NCBI RefSeq assembly: GCF_004023625.1
Contig: NZ_ML137715.1
Span: forward strand, 1-64,000
Origin: Streptomyces cavernae
Lineage (GTDB): Bacteria; Actinomycetota; Actinomycetes; Streptomycetales; Streptomycetaceae
DNA length: 64,000 nt
Direction of reading: 5' to 3'
A model generated the notes under the pieces. That model was not told the origin of the DNA, did not search any database, and saw nothing but the letters and a program-made list of their open reading frames with translations. Positions 1 to 7,540 of the stretch are shown here, in pieces (the stretch's first letter is position 1; each line of letters opens with the position of its first letter). The position numbers and the translations under genes were made by a program.

Positions 1-186
1 CGTGGCGATGTGCTCGGTGCCGGCGTACCTGCGGCGCCGTACGGCGTCGGCGGCGGCGCCCAGCGCGTGCAGCGGGGCGTCGCGGTAGAGGACGAGCGCT
101 TCCTCCGGGGTGATCCGCCCACCGCCGGCGGCACGGTCGAGGACGGCTGTGACATCAACAGACGTGAGGTCGGCCTTCTCGGTCAC
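1..186 (-). CDS. mqnC: cyclic dehypoxanthine futalosine synthase MqnC, N-terminal part
   Basis: Reading the minus strand from a GTG at 186, the first 62 residues begin VTEKADLTSVDVTAVLDRAA and continue through RITPEEALVLYRDAPLHALG and RRRYAGTEHIAT to the window edge. This is the N-terminus I associate with MqnC, the radical-SAM enzyme that converts dehypoxanthine futalosine to the cyclic form in the futalosine menaquinone route. The radical-SAM cysteine motif lies outside the window, so the family call rests on the N-terminal pattern and on mqnA, mqnE and ubiA/ubiD/ubiX homologues elsewhere in the window. It lies downstream of the prepilin peptidase on the same strand with a gap of about 70 bp. 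The gene is cut by the window edge, not visibly damaged. Confidence 0.75.
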   Translation of the reverse strand, partial: MTEKADLTSVDVTAVLDRAAGGGRITPEEALVLYRDAPLHALGAAADAVRRRRYAGTEHIAT

Positions 187-257
187 CGGAACGACCCTTT
201 CGTAAGGGGTGTGGACGGACCGATCCAGCGTACGTCAACGGCCTTCCCCGTCCGACG

Positions 258-995
258 TCAGGCCGCGTACGCGCCGATCAGCAGCCCCACGAACGCCCCG
301 CTGATCAGGAACGGCCCGAACGGCATCGCCGTCTTGCGCCCGGCGCCCCGGGCGACGACGAGCACCAGCCCGTACAACCCCCCGAACAGGAACCCCGCGA
401 AGGTGCCGAGCACCACCACGGGCCAGCCGTACCAGCCGAGGACCGCGCCGAGCCCGAGGGCCAGCTTCACATCGCCGAAGCCCATGCCGTTCGGGTTGAT
501 GAGGAAGAGGACGAAGTAGCCGCCGCCGAGGGCGAGGGCGCCGTAGAGGCTGGTGAGCCAGTCCCCGGCGTGCTCCGGGAGCAGGGCGCTGACCCCGAGG
601 AGGGCGAGGGCGGCGGCGGCCAGCGGCAGGGTGAGGACGTCGGGCAGCCGTTGCACCTTGTGGTCGACGACGGCGAGGAGGACGCCGACGGGGGCGAGCA
701 GCAGCCAGACACCGAGTTCGGGCCGGGTGCCCGTGGCGGCGGCGAGGAGGAGGCAGACGACGGCGGTGACCGTGGCCACCAGCGCGCCGCTCGGCCCGTA
801 CACGTGGCCGCCGCCGGCACGGCAACGCGCGGTGCCTATCCAGCCGCCGATGAGATGGCCGTCGGGGCAGCGGTCGCGCCAGTGCTCCTCCGGTTCGACG
901 GAGAAGCGGTAGGCGCCGCGCGGCACGAGCAGCCCCACGACGGCTCCCCACACGGCGGCGGCGCCCGGCAGCACGAGGTCGAGATCCACGGGCAC
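258..995 (-). CDS. prepilin peptidase, A24 (type IV leader peptidase) family
   Basis: 245-residue polytopic membrane protein starting at GTG 995. It carries the GxGD aspartyl motif of A24 peptidases (NGMGFGDVKLALGLG, about residue 170) and an upstream Asp in VGVLLAVVDHKVQRLPDVLT that fits the first catalytic aspartate. A conserved P-x-G-P-F-L-I-S-G-A segment lies near the C-terminus. These enzymes cleave the leader of Flp or type IV-like pilins at the inner face of the membrane. The Tad operon starting near 10.9 kb encodes an Flp pilin and TadE-like pseudopilins but no peptidase, so this is the likely processing enzyme, separated from it by about 10 kb of unrelated genes. The short CxxC-like N-terminal region (residues 40-60) may carry the cytoplasmic domain in reduced form. 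Confidence 0.85.
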   Translation of the reverse strand: MPVDLDLVLPGAAAVWGAVVGLLVPRGAYRFSVEPEEHWRDRCPDGHLIGGWIGTARCRAGGGHVYGPSGALVATVTAVVCLLLAAATGTRPELGVWLLLAPVGVLLAVVDHKVQRLPDVLTLPLAAAALALLGVSALLPEHAGDWLTSLYGALALGGGYFVLFLINPNGMGFGDVKLALGLGAVLGWYGWPVVVLGTFAGFLFGGLYGLVLVVARGAGRKTAMPFGPFLISGAFVGLLIGAYAA

Positions 996-1146
996 ACCTT
1001 ACGTAGGTGCCTCAGCGGCGGTGAGCCCGTCCGGGACGCTCACCAGGAGTGAGTGCTTATACAAGGATGTGACTGCATGTAGTGCGATCATCACCGAGAC
1101 GTAACGTTTGCTTCCGCACTGGTCCTTCTTGGGCGGTTGGTGCGCT

Positions 1147-2556
1147 ATGTGTTTCGGCATGGAAATGATCACGAGCGCGCCGGCCGGCAGCCCGACGCTC
1201 GAGTCACTCCGGGTGGAACCGCTGCTCACACCCGAGTTCGACGCGGATCCGATCAGGGTGTACGAGCGCCTGCGGCGCACCTACGGTCCGGTGGCCCCGG
1301 TCGGTCTGATGGGCGTGCCGGTGTGGCTGGTCCTCGGCTACGGCGAGGTCCTGGATGTGTTGCGCAACGAGAGCACCTGGCGCCGTGACGTCCAGTACTG
1401 GCGGGCACGGGCATACGGCCAGCTGCCGCCGGACTGGCCGCTCCTCGCGGGGTACGAGGTGCGGCAGACGATGTTCATGGACGACAAGGAGCACCGCCAC
1501 GCCCGGCAGACCCACAACGAGGCGCTGCACCCCTTCCGGGACGGCAACACCGCGCAGGGGTGGGAGATACGGACGGCGGTCGCCCGCTGCACGGACGACC
1601 TCGTCGCGGCGCTGGCGGCGGAGTCCGGGCACGTCGGATACACCGATCTGTGCGCGCGCTACAGCAGGCCGCTGCTGTTGATGGTGACCACCAAGCTGTT
1701 CGGGTTCCCGAGCGAACTCGGTGACGAACTCGTCCACGACCTGTGGCTGATGCTGGACGGCGGACCCGGCGCCGACCCGGCGGCCGGCCGCGCCCTGGCC
1801 GCCATGACGCGCGTGGCCGCACACCGCAGGGAACGCCCCGCCGACGACCTGACGTCGTACATGCTGCTCACCGACCCCGGGCTCTCCGACGAAGAGCTCG
1901 GCCGCGAGCTGTTCATGAACGCCGTCTACCTCAACGACATCACCAACACGATGGTGTTGAACACGCTGCTGGAGGTGCTGGTCGGCAACGCCTCCGTGCG
2001 CCGCACCCTGTCCACCGGGCAACTGGAGGAGACGCTCAACCGGGCGGTGCTGATCAACCCTCCGGCGGCCAACATGCCCTTCCGGTTCGCCTCGCGGGAC
2101 GTACGGCTGGGCAACTTCTGGATCCGGGCCGGTGACGTCGCCCTGCCATCGGCCGCGGCAGCCCACCAGGAGCTGATGGTGGCCGGTCCCGACCAGGTCG
2201 CCGAGTCGATGGTCAGCACGCGAGCGCACCTGGGCTGGGGGGCCGGCCCGCACCAGTGCCCGAGCGCCGCCCGCGAGTTGGGCAGCATGATCGTGACCAC
2301 GGCGGTGGGGCGCTTCTTCGAGCACTTCGACCGGGCCGAACTGGCGGTGCCGCCGGACCGGTTGCCATGGCGGTCGGGGCCGATGGTGCGGGGCCTCAGA
2401 CAACTCCCGGTGCATTACGAGCTGAGCCGAAACAGCGCCGCGGTAGGCCGCCCCGGCCGTCCGTCCGACCGGGCGGGGACCTGGCACCGGTGGAGGCTGC
2501 GGCCATACCGCCCACGGGTCAGCCGAGGGGGCTGTTCTCGGCACTGCGGAGGATGA
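1147..2556 (+). CDS. cytochrome P450, CYP157-like, lacking the ExxR arginine
   Basis: About 469 residues. The haem loop reads GWGAGPHQCPSAARELG with the thiolate Cys near residue 371. The I-helix region reads YLNDITNTMVLNTLL instead of AGxxTT, and the K-helix reads LEETLNRAVL near residue 294, so the arginine of the otherwise near-universal ExxR motif is replaced by Asn. Streptomyces CYP157 enzymes are known for a non-canonical ExxR, which this resembles. No redox partner or conservon gene is adjacent, so the substrate is unknown. Start is uncertain: ATG 1147, 1159 and 1165 are all in frame and none has a strong ribosome site. About 40 low-complexity residues follow the usual P450 end, possibly a recent C-terminal read-through extension. 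Confidence 0.85.
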   Translation: MCFGMEMITSAPAGSPTLESLRVEPLLTPEFDADPIRVYERLRRTYGPVAPVGLMGVPVWLVLGYGEVLDVLRNESTWRRDVQYWRARAYGQLPPDWPLLAGYEVRQTMFMDDKEHRHARQTHNEALHPFRDGNTAQGWEIRTAVARCTDDLVAALAAESGHVGYTDLCARYSRPLLLMVTTKLFGFPSELGDELVHDLWLMLDGGPGADPAAGRALAAMTRVAAHRRERPADDLTSYMLLTDPGLSDEELGRELFMNAVYLNDITNTMVLNTLLEVLVGNASVRRTLSTGQLEETLNRAVLINPPAANMPFRFASRDVRLGNFWIRAGDVALPSAAAAHQELMVAGPDQVAESMVSTRAHLGWGAGPHQCPSAARELGSMIVTTAVGRFFEHFDRAELAVPPDRLPWRSGPMVRGLRQLPVHYELSRNSAAVGRPGRPSDRAGTWHRWRLRPYRPRVSRGGCSRHCGG

Positions 2557-2765
2557 TGTCGGGCGGGCAGTGACGTCAGGTCATGCCAGACATCGATCGG
2601 TCGGCCCCCCGGTCGGCGTTCTGGGTCGGGCACGCCAGGCCCGGCATCCCCCGGTCGGCGCCCGGCGGGCGGGAGGACCGGGACGCCGGGCGCCGGGCGC
2701 CGACGAGTCAGCCCGTCGCCATCCAGCCAACCCAGCGCCGGTGAGTCAGCCGGGCGCCGACGAGT

Positions 2766-3160
2766 CAGCCCTTCGCCGTCACCGTCAGGTCAGCCCTTCG
2801 CCGTCACGGTCAGGTCAGCCCGTCGCCGTCACCGTCAGGTCAGCCCGTCGCCGTCACCGTCAGGTCAGCCCGTCGCCGTCACCGTCAGGTCAGCCCTTCG
2901 CCGTCACCGTCAGGTCAGCCCGTCGCCGTCACCGTCAGGTCAGCCCTTCGCCGTCACGGTCAGGTCAGCCCTTCGCCGTCACGGTCAGGTCAGCCCGTCG
3001 CCGTCACCGTCAGGTCAGCCCGTCGCCGTCACCGTCAGGTCAGCCCTTCGCCGTCACCGTCAGGTCAGCCCGTCGCCGTCACCGTCAGGTCAGCCCGTCG
3101 CCGTCACCGTCAGGTCAGCCCGTCGCCGTCACCGTCAGGTCAGCCCGTCGCCGTCGCCCC
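2766..3160. repeat. 25-bp tandem repeat array, 15 full copies plus a partial
   Basis: Fifteen head-to-tail copies of a 25-bp unit beginning CAGCCC(T/G)TCGCCGTCAC run from 2766 to 3140. Only two positions vary among copies: T or G at base 7 and C or G at base 18. A sixteenth partial copy enters the 3' end of the minus-strand gene, whose TGA stop lies at 3142-3140. Degenerate half-copies (GACGAGTCAGCCC) precede the array from about 2700. The array fills the space between the converging P450 and LysM/BTAD genes. 25 is not a multiple of three, so it does not encode a stable peptide repeat. There are no spacers, which excludes CRISPR. I see no strong hairpin within a unit. Confidence 0.95.
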
Positions 3161-6145
3161 GCTCCGCCAGGTCGGCAGCAGTTCGTCCAGGAGTGCCTCC
3201 GTGCGTGGCGGCAGGCCCCGGGCCCCGCCGCGCGTGACCAGGTCGGCGGCCAGCGTCCTCAGCCGGTCGGCGTCCCCGGTCGCGTGTGTCGCGCGCAGCA
3301 GCTCGTTCCACAGGCGCTCGTCGGCGGGCGCCGAGCCGAGCGCCGCGTTCAGCGCCTCGATCGCCTTCTCCGCCCGGTCCTTCTCCAGGTGGAACGCGGA
3401 CAGCGCCAGCCCGATGTCCGCGACCAGCAGCGGGAGCTGGGCGTCGATGATCTCGTGCGTGAGCCAGCCGTAGCGGCCCTCGGGGCGGTCGGCGAGGAGC
3501 GGCCCGCGGACCAGGACGAGCGCGTCCGTGAGCAGCCGGCCGCGGACGACCCGGCTGTCGACGCCCTTGCCCTGGGTCGCCTCGTGGTAGAGCGAGCGCA
3601 GCACGTCCAGGTCGGAGACGACGGACTTGGCGAGCGTGAGCCGCCCGGTCTCGTCCGTGCCGAGCCGGGGTGTGCCGTCAGGGTCACTGCCGAGCCAGGC
3701 GCGCATCCGCTCGAGGAGCGCGTCCGTTACGTCCTCGGTCGCCCCGCGCGGCCACAGCGCGGACGACAGCACCCGCGGGTGCACACCCTCGCGGTGCAGC
3801 AACAGCAGCGCCAGCGCCTCGTGCAGCAGCGGACTGCGTTCGCCGTCCGGAGTCTCCAGGCCGATGATCTCGTACGGTCCGACGAGCCGCGCGTACACCG
3901 CCGGACGGCCCTGTTCGCTGATGTCGACGAGGAACGGCGGGGTGGTCGTCGGCCCGTCCGGCCCGCGCTCGGGGTCGGCCTCCACGAACAGCTCGACGAC
4001 GGCGCGCTGCTGCGCCACCGGCAGCACCTGCGCTTCGAGTTCCAGGCCGAGCAGCGGGGCGAGCAGCTTCCCCTCCCCCGTGATCTCCATCTCCCAGGCG
4101 GCGCCCGGCAGTTCACCGGCCTCGGTGCCGACGAGGTAGCCGATGCCCAGCCGGCCCGCGTCCGCGGCCAGTTCGGCGAGCTCGACCGCGTCCTCCGGCG
4201 ACGGCTCGGCCGCGAGGAGAACGAGGTGCGGCGCCCAACGCGTGTGCTGCGCCGGGCCCGTACGGCCGGTGAGCACCGAGTCGTGCCCTGCCGCGCCCAG
4301 CGCTCCGCGCCGCTGCCGGGTCTCGGCCTCCATCGTCTCCAGGAGCGCCTCGATGCCGTCGAGATGACGCAGCCGGTTGGGCGCGAGCGGGGTGAGGTCC
4401 TCGCCGAAGCCGACGAGGGTGATCGTCATGCGGTCGGACCACCCGTTGGTGGCCAGCTCGGCGGCGACGGAGGCGAAGACGCCGGCCCGGTCGGTCTCAC
4501 TGCCGCTCAGGGAGACGATCCCCGGAACGGACTCCAGGTTGAGCAGCAGCCGCGAGTCGTCCATGGTGCCGAGGCTGACCAGACCCGGGTACGGCGCCGC
4601 GGTGTCCACCTCGTCGTACCGCTCGGCGTCGGCGCGCGCCAGCATCCAGAACGTCTGGTCCTGCCCCAACTGCCAGGGCAGCGGCGGCTTTCCGGCGGGC
4701 TGGGCGAGCTGGAGGTGCAGATCGCCGTTGCTCATCCAGGCCGCGTACACGGTCGGCAGCGGGCGCGACTCCTGGGCCAATGAGGCGGCGAGGCCGCGCA
4801 GCGAGCGGTCGAGGAGCCGTACGCCTTCGGGGTCGGCGCCGACGAGCAGTGCGTCCCGCGCGTCGGCGGCGTCACCGGTCGGGGTGGGCGGTTCCATACC
4901 GCGGCGCCCGCCGACCGCGCCGAGCGCGGACTGCCACAGCGCCTGGCGGCGCCGGCGGCCGAGGGCGCCGAGGAGGCCGGCGGCGAGCAGTGGGGCGCCG
5001 ATGAGGGCTTCGGGCAGCCCGAACCCGCCGCCACTTCCCTGCCCGGCGGTGGCGTGCTCCTGCCCCTGTTCCTGCTCCTGTCCCTGTCCCGGCTGCCCCG
5101 GCTGCTGGGACTGGTGCGACCGGCCGTGGTCCTGGGAGGGCCGCTGCTGGGGAATGTTGATCTGCGCGGTGTCGCGGTCCCGGTCGGTGGCGGCGCTGCC
5201 GTCGCCCTGCTGACGACCCTGCTGGTGGTCGCCGGTCCTGGCGTACTCGGAGATCTGCTGCCGGGCCTCTGGGGAGACCTTGGGTGACTCCTCCGGCATC
5301 TCGACGAGTTCACCGCCGCGGGCGTCGCCGGGCATCTCCATGATCCAGCCGGGCCGGATGAGGCTGGCCTCGGAGAGCCGTGAACCGTCGGGCTGTACGC
5401 GGTCCTTGTTGAGCTCGTAGATCTCCTTGTACCGGCGGCCGTCGCCGAGGTGGCGCTCGGCGACCTCCCAGAGGGAGTCGTGGTGGCGCCCTTCCGGCGG
5501 CTGGATCCGGTAGTACTTGGTGTCCCCCTCGGCCTTCGGGGTGTTCCGGGCGCTGCTCTCGGCGTGGGCGGCCTGCTCCGCGACGGCGTTCACGGCGGCG
5601 CCCGCGGCCTCCTGGCTCTGGCTGAACAGGGTGCCCGGGGTCTGCTGGGCGGCGGCCACGGTGGGCCGCTGGTCGCCCTCCACCTGCTGGCCGAACTGGC
5701 TGAGTCCGGGGGTGAAGCCGGCGGCGGTCGCGCCGACCAGCAGCAGCGCCGCGACGAGCTGCCGCGCGAGCAGCTGGCTCGGCCCGGCCCCGGGCACCCG
5801 CCCCGGCACACCCACGCCGGAGAAGGCGGCCTTCACCTCGACGAGGACGCACGCGGTGAACTGCGCCCAGGCGAGCCAGACGACGACGGTCAGCACGTTC
5901 ACGAACGTGTCGACCGTGATCGGCCGCTTGAGCCAGTCGGTGGACGGGGCACCGTCGGGCAAGGGCCAGCCGGCCTGGGTGGCGAGGGCCAGTGGCACAC
6001 CCACGACGAGCAGGAGGAGAGCGACGAAGGCGAGGAAGGCCTTCACGAAGTCCCCGAACGACCGGCGCCGGCGGGGCAGGGGCTGCGGGGTCCGGTTCGG
6101 CGGACCCGGCGGGCTTCCTGTCGAGCTTGAAGTGGTGCGCGCCAT
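3140..6145 (-). CDS. large membrane protein with LysM domain and C-terminal BTAD-like domain
   Basis: 1001 residues from ATG 6145. A proline/arginine-rich start is followed by three predicted membrane segments (about 34-56, 82-104, 128-145), then a LysM-like domain (about 212-270: YRIQPPEGRHHDSLWEVAER onward, ending LIRPGWIMEMP). Next come a Gln/Gly-rich linker (QEQEQGQE), another hydrophobic segment (about 372-392) before an RRRR stop, and a long cytoplasmic part. The last 200 residues resemble the helical bacterial transcriptional activator domain (BTAD) of SARP and AfsR proteins. LysM suggests cell-wall binding; BTAD in a membrane protein suggests a scaffold or sensor, not a classical DNA binder, although a winged-helix-like stretch precedes it (about 770-850). 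Proteins of this type are often found near actinobacterial Tad clusters. The function is inferred. Confidence 0.75.
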   Translation of the reverse strand: MARTTSSSTGSPPGPPNRTPQPLPRRRRSFGDFVKAFLAFVALLLLVVGVPLALATQAGWPLPDGAPSTDWLKRPITVDTFVNVLTVVVWLAWAQFTACVLVEVKAAFSGVGVPGRVPGAGPSQLLARQLVAALLLVGATAAGFTPGLSQFGQQVEGDQRPTVAAAQQTPGTLFSQSQEAAGAAVNAVAEQAAHAESSARNTPKAEGDTKYYRIQPPEGRHHDSLWEVAERHLGDGRRYKEIYELNKDRVQPDGSRLSEASLIRPGWIMEMPGDARGGELVEMPEESPKVSPEARQQISEYARTGDHQQGRQQGDGSAATDRDRDTAQINIPQQRPSQDHGRSHQSQQPGQPGQGQEQEQGQEHATAGQGSGGGFGLPEALIGAPLLAAGLLGALGRRRRQALWQSALGAVGGRRGMEPPTPTGDAADARDALLVGADPEGVRLLDRSLRGLAASLAQESRPLPTVYAAWMSNGDLHLQLAQPAGKPPLPWQLGQDQTFWMLARADAERYDEVDTAAPYPGLVSLGTMDDSRLLLNLESVPGIVSLSGSETDRAGVFASVAAELATNGWSDRMTITLVGFGEDLTPLAPNRLRHLDGIEALLETMEAETRQRRGALGAAGHDSVLTGRTGPAQHTRWAPHLVLLAAEPSPEDAVELAELAADAGRLGIGYLVGTEAGELPGAAWEMEITGEGKLLAPLLGLELEAQVLPVAQQRAVVELFVEADPERGPDGPTTTPPFLVDISEQGRPAVYARLVGPYEIIGLETPDGERSPLLHEALALLLLHREGVHPRVLSSALWPRGATEDVTDALLERMRAWLGSDPDGTPRLGTDETGRLTLAKSVVSDLDVLRSLYHEATQGKGVDSRVVRGRLLTDALVLVRGPLLADRPEGRYGWLTHEIIDAQLPLLVADIGLALSAFHLEKDRAEKAIEALNAALGSAPADERLWNELLRATHATGDADRLRTLAADLVTRGGARGLPPRTEALLDELLPTWRSGATATG

Positions 6146-6439
6146 GGAGGGTTTCCTGAGGCCTTCGTGAAGTCGTGGGGGTGTGGGGTGCTAGGGCGTG
6201 GGGTCGGTGGCGTGGTCGCTCGGGACAGGGGTGGGTCGTGGTGCGAGCCTACTGAGATCCTACGAAGGGTGTCGAAGGGCGGGCAGGGGCACGGGTGTTG
6301 TGCCGGCCCTTCCTCCAACTCTTCCGCCCCGCACCGCACGTTGCGCACACAATCATCCACCGGGGCTCAATTTCCCATTACCGGGCCCTGATAGCTTCGT
6401 TCTCACTTGCATACGCCAACACCCCGGGAGACAGCAACC

Positions 6440-6648
6440 GTGGCACGCCCGGCCCTGCCCCTGACCGCCACGCTCGCCGCAACCGCGGCTCTCGTACTGA
6501 CCGCTTGCGGTGGGGTGAGTCCTCCTCTTCGCAGGACCTCGAGGGGGCGGACACGGGTTCCACCAGCGCTTCGGCATCGGCGTCGGCCACGGCAGACGCC
6601 CGCCGACCGGACATCAGGGTGCCGAAGGACCTGAACGACGTCGCCGTC
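6440..6648 (+). pseudogene. frameshifted and truncated lipoprotein, paralogue of the 18.4-kb lipoprotein
   Basis: GTG 6440 opens a lipoprotein signal ending in the lipobox LVLTACGG. Just after the Cys the frame must change by one to continue with GESSSSQDLEGADTG, a Ser/Ala-rich linker and RRPDIRVPKDLNDVAVV. The same order appears in the intact lipoprotein at 18436-19092 (LLLTACGGGGDK, then an Ala/Ser linker, then RPKITFPRDVENVFEG), so the two are paralogues. Similarity stops near 6648, where the antiparallel remnant of a different gene also ends. The gene is therefore both frameshifted and 3'-truncated and should yield no full lipoprotein. Confidence 0.75.
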
Positions 6649-6904
6649 GTTCTCGTGCGTCGGCCAGGACCTCGCCGACCGAGGCGTCGTCGAGGAGGCA
6701 GGCGACCACGAGGTCGCTAGCGGCCACCGCTTCGGAAGCCGTCTCCGTGGCCTTTGCACCCTCGGCGGCGATCGCCTCGGCACGGCTCGCTGTGCGGTTC
6801 CAGACGGTCAGCTCGTAGCCGGCGCCGAGCCAGGCACGGGCGATGGCGGTGCCCATCGCACCGAGACCGAGCAGCGTGATCTTCTTTTCGTTGTTGTCTC
6901 CCAT
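6614..6904 (-). pseudogene. truncated NAD(P)-binding 6-phosphogluconate dehydrogenase-like/imine reductase-like protein
   Basis: ATG 6904 opens MGDNNEKKITLLGLGAMGTA, a classical Rossmann start (GLGAMG), continuing ELTVWNRTASRAEAIAAEGA and SDLVVACLLDDASVGEVLAD. This matches the N-terminal 85 or so residues of the 6PGDH/imine-reductase superfamily, whose members are about 290 residues. The homology then stops in an Arg-rich tail, so only the first nucleotide-binding part remains. It is divergent from an HxlR regulator, the arrangement usual for this reductase/regulator pair. The break coincides with the end of the lipoprotein remnant on the other strand. Confidence 0.8.
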
Positions 6905-6939
6905 GTCGATCAGGCTCGTCGCGGGAGGCCTGGATGATG

Positions 6940-6951
6940 AAGTACGTACTT
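6940..6951. promoter_or_regulatory. perfect palindrome, candidate HxlR operator
   Basis: AAGTACGTACTT is a perfect 12-bp palindrome in the 97-bp gap between the reductase remnant and the HxlR gene. HxlR-type regulators bind short palindromes of GTAC character in divergent promoters. No binding evidence is available; this is position plus symmetry. Confidence 0.5.
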
Positions 6952-7001
6952 GAGAGTGGGTGGTTACCCTGGCGTGAGTGACCAGGTGGAGTGGCGGAGC
7001 G

Positions 7002-7346
7002 ATGCGGATCACTCGGCGGCCGGGAGCGTACGCGTGCGGGATCGACGCCGCGATGGACGTGATCGGCGGCAAATGGAAGGGACTGATCCTCTGGGCACTG
7101 GAGATGCGGCCGCACCGCTTCGGCGAGCTGCGCAGGGAGCTGCCCGGAGTGACGGAGAAGGTCCTCACCCAGCAACTGCGCGAACTGGAAGAGGACGGCA
7201 TCGCGCATCGCGAGGTGTACGAAGAGGTGCCGCCCCGCATCGAGTACTCGCTGACGCCGCTCGGTGTCTCACTCAACGAGGCGCCGGCCCCCCTGGGCCA
7301 GTGGGGGCGGCACAACGTTCTCGACGACCAGTCCGCCGACCGGTGA
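7002..7346 (+). CDS. HxlR-family winged-helix regulator
   Basis: 114 residues. YACGIDAAMDVIGGKWKGLI is the hallmark N-terminal helix of HxlR regulators, followed by the recognition region FGELRRELPGVTEKVLTQQL and the wing region EDGIAHREVYEEVPPRIEYS. ATG 7002 is preferred because a GGAG lies about 6 bp upstream; an in-frame GTG at 6978 is an alternative. It stands divergent to a truncated NAD(P)-dependent reductase and would normally control it. With its target broken, the regulator may now be orphaned or act only on itself through the palindrome at 6940. Confidence 0.9.
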   Translation: MRITRRPGAYACGIDAAMDVIGGKWKGLILWALEMRPHRFGELRRELPGVTEKVLTQQLRELEEDGIAHREVYEEVPPRIEYSLTPLGVSLNEAPAPLGQWGRHNVLDDQSADR

Positions 7347-7482
7347 GCGTGCGCGCGACGACTCCAGGTCACATCACACGCACTTGCCGCTGTCCGCCAC
7401 CCCACCACCCTTCCCCTGTCACCTCCGCGAAAGCGAAGACACCACCACCGGACGCACGACCACGCGCGAGCTGGAACGTGCG

Positions 7483-7506
7483 GTACGTTCAGACGTACGT
7501 TCTGAT
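7483..7506. promoter_or_regulatory. two tandem 12-bp direct repeats upstream of effector A
   Basis: GTACGTTCAGAC and GTACGTTCTGAT abut each other, ending about 35 bp before the preferred GTG start of the effector at 7541. Adjacent near-identical 12-mers at a promoter suggest a regulator site with one-turn spacing. No similar pair was noticed upstream of cassettes B or C. Function is inferred from position only. Confidence 0.35.
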
Positions 7507-7540
7507 GTAGGCGTTGCAGGTGTTACGGGGGAACGGACGC

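Noticed and set aside
1108..1146. TTG start for the P450
   Set aside because: No ribosome site, and the extra residues (LPHWSFLGGWCA) do not resemble a P450 N-terminus; ATG 1147-1165 is preferred.
2766..3160. CRISPR array at the 25-bp repeats
   Set aside because: Units are directly adjacent with no spacers, and no cas genes are present; tandem array instead.
2570..4783. 737-aa plus-strand frame covering the repeats and the end of the LysM/BTAD gene
   Set aside because: The first part is the 25-bp array read in rotating frames and the rest is antisense to a gene with clear LysM and BTAD-like domains; no ribosome site and no family match.
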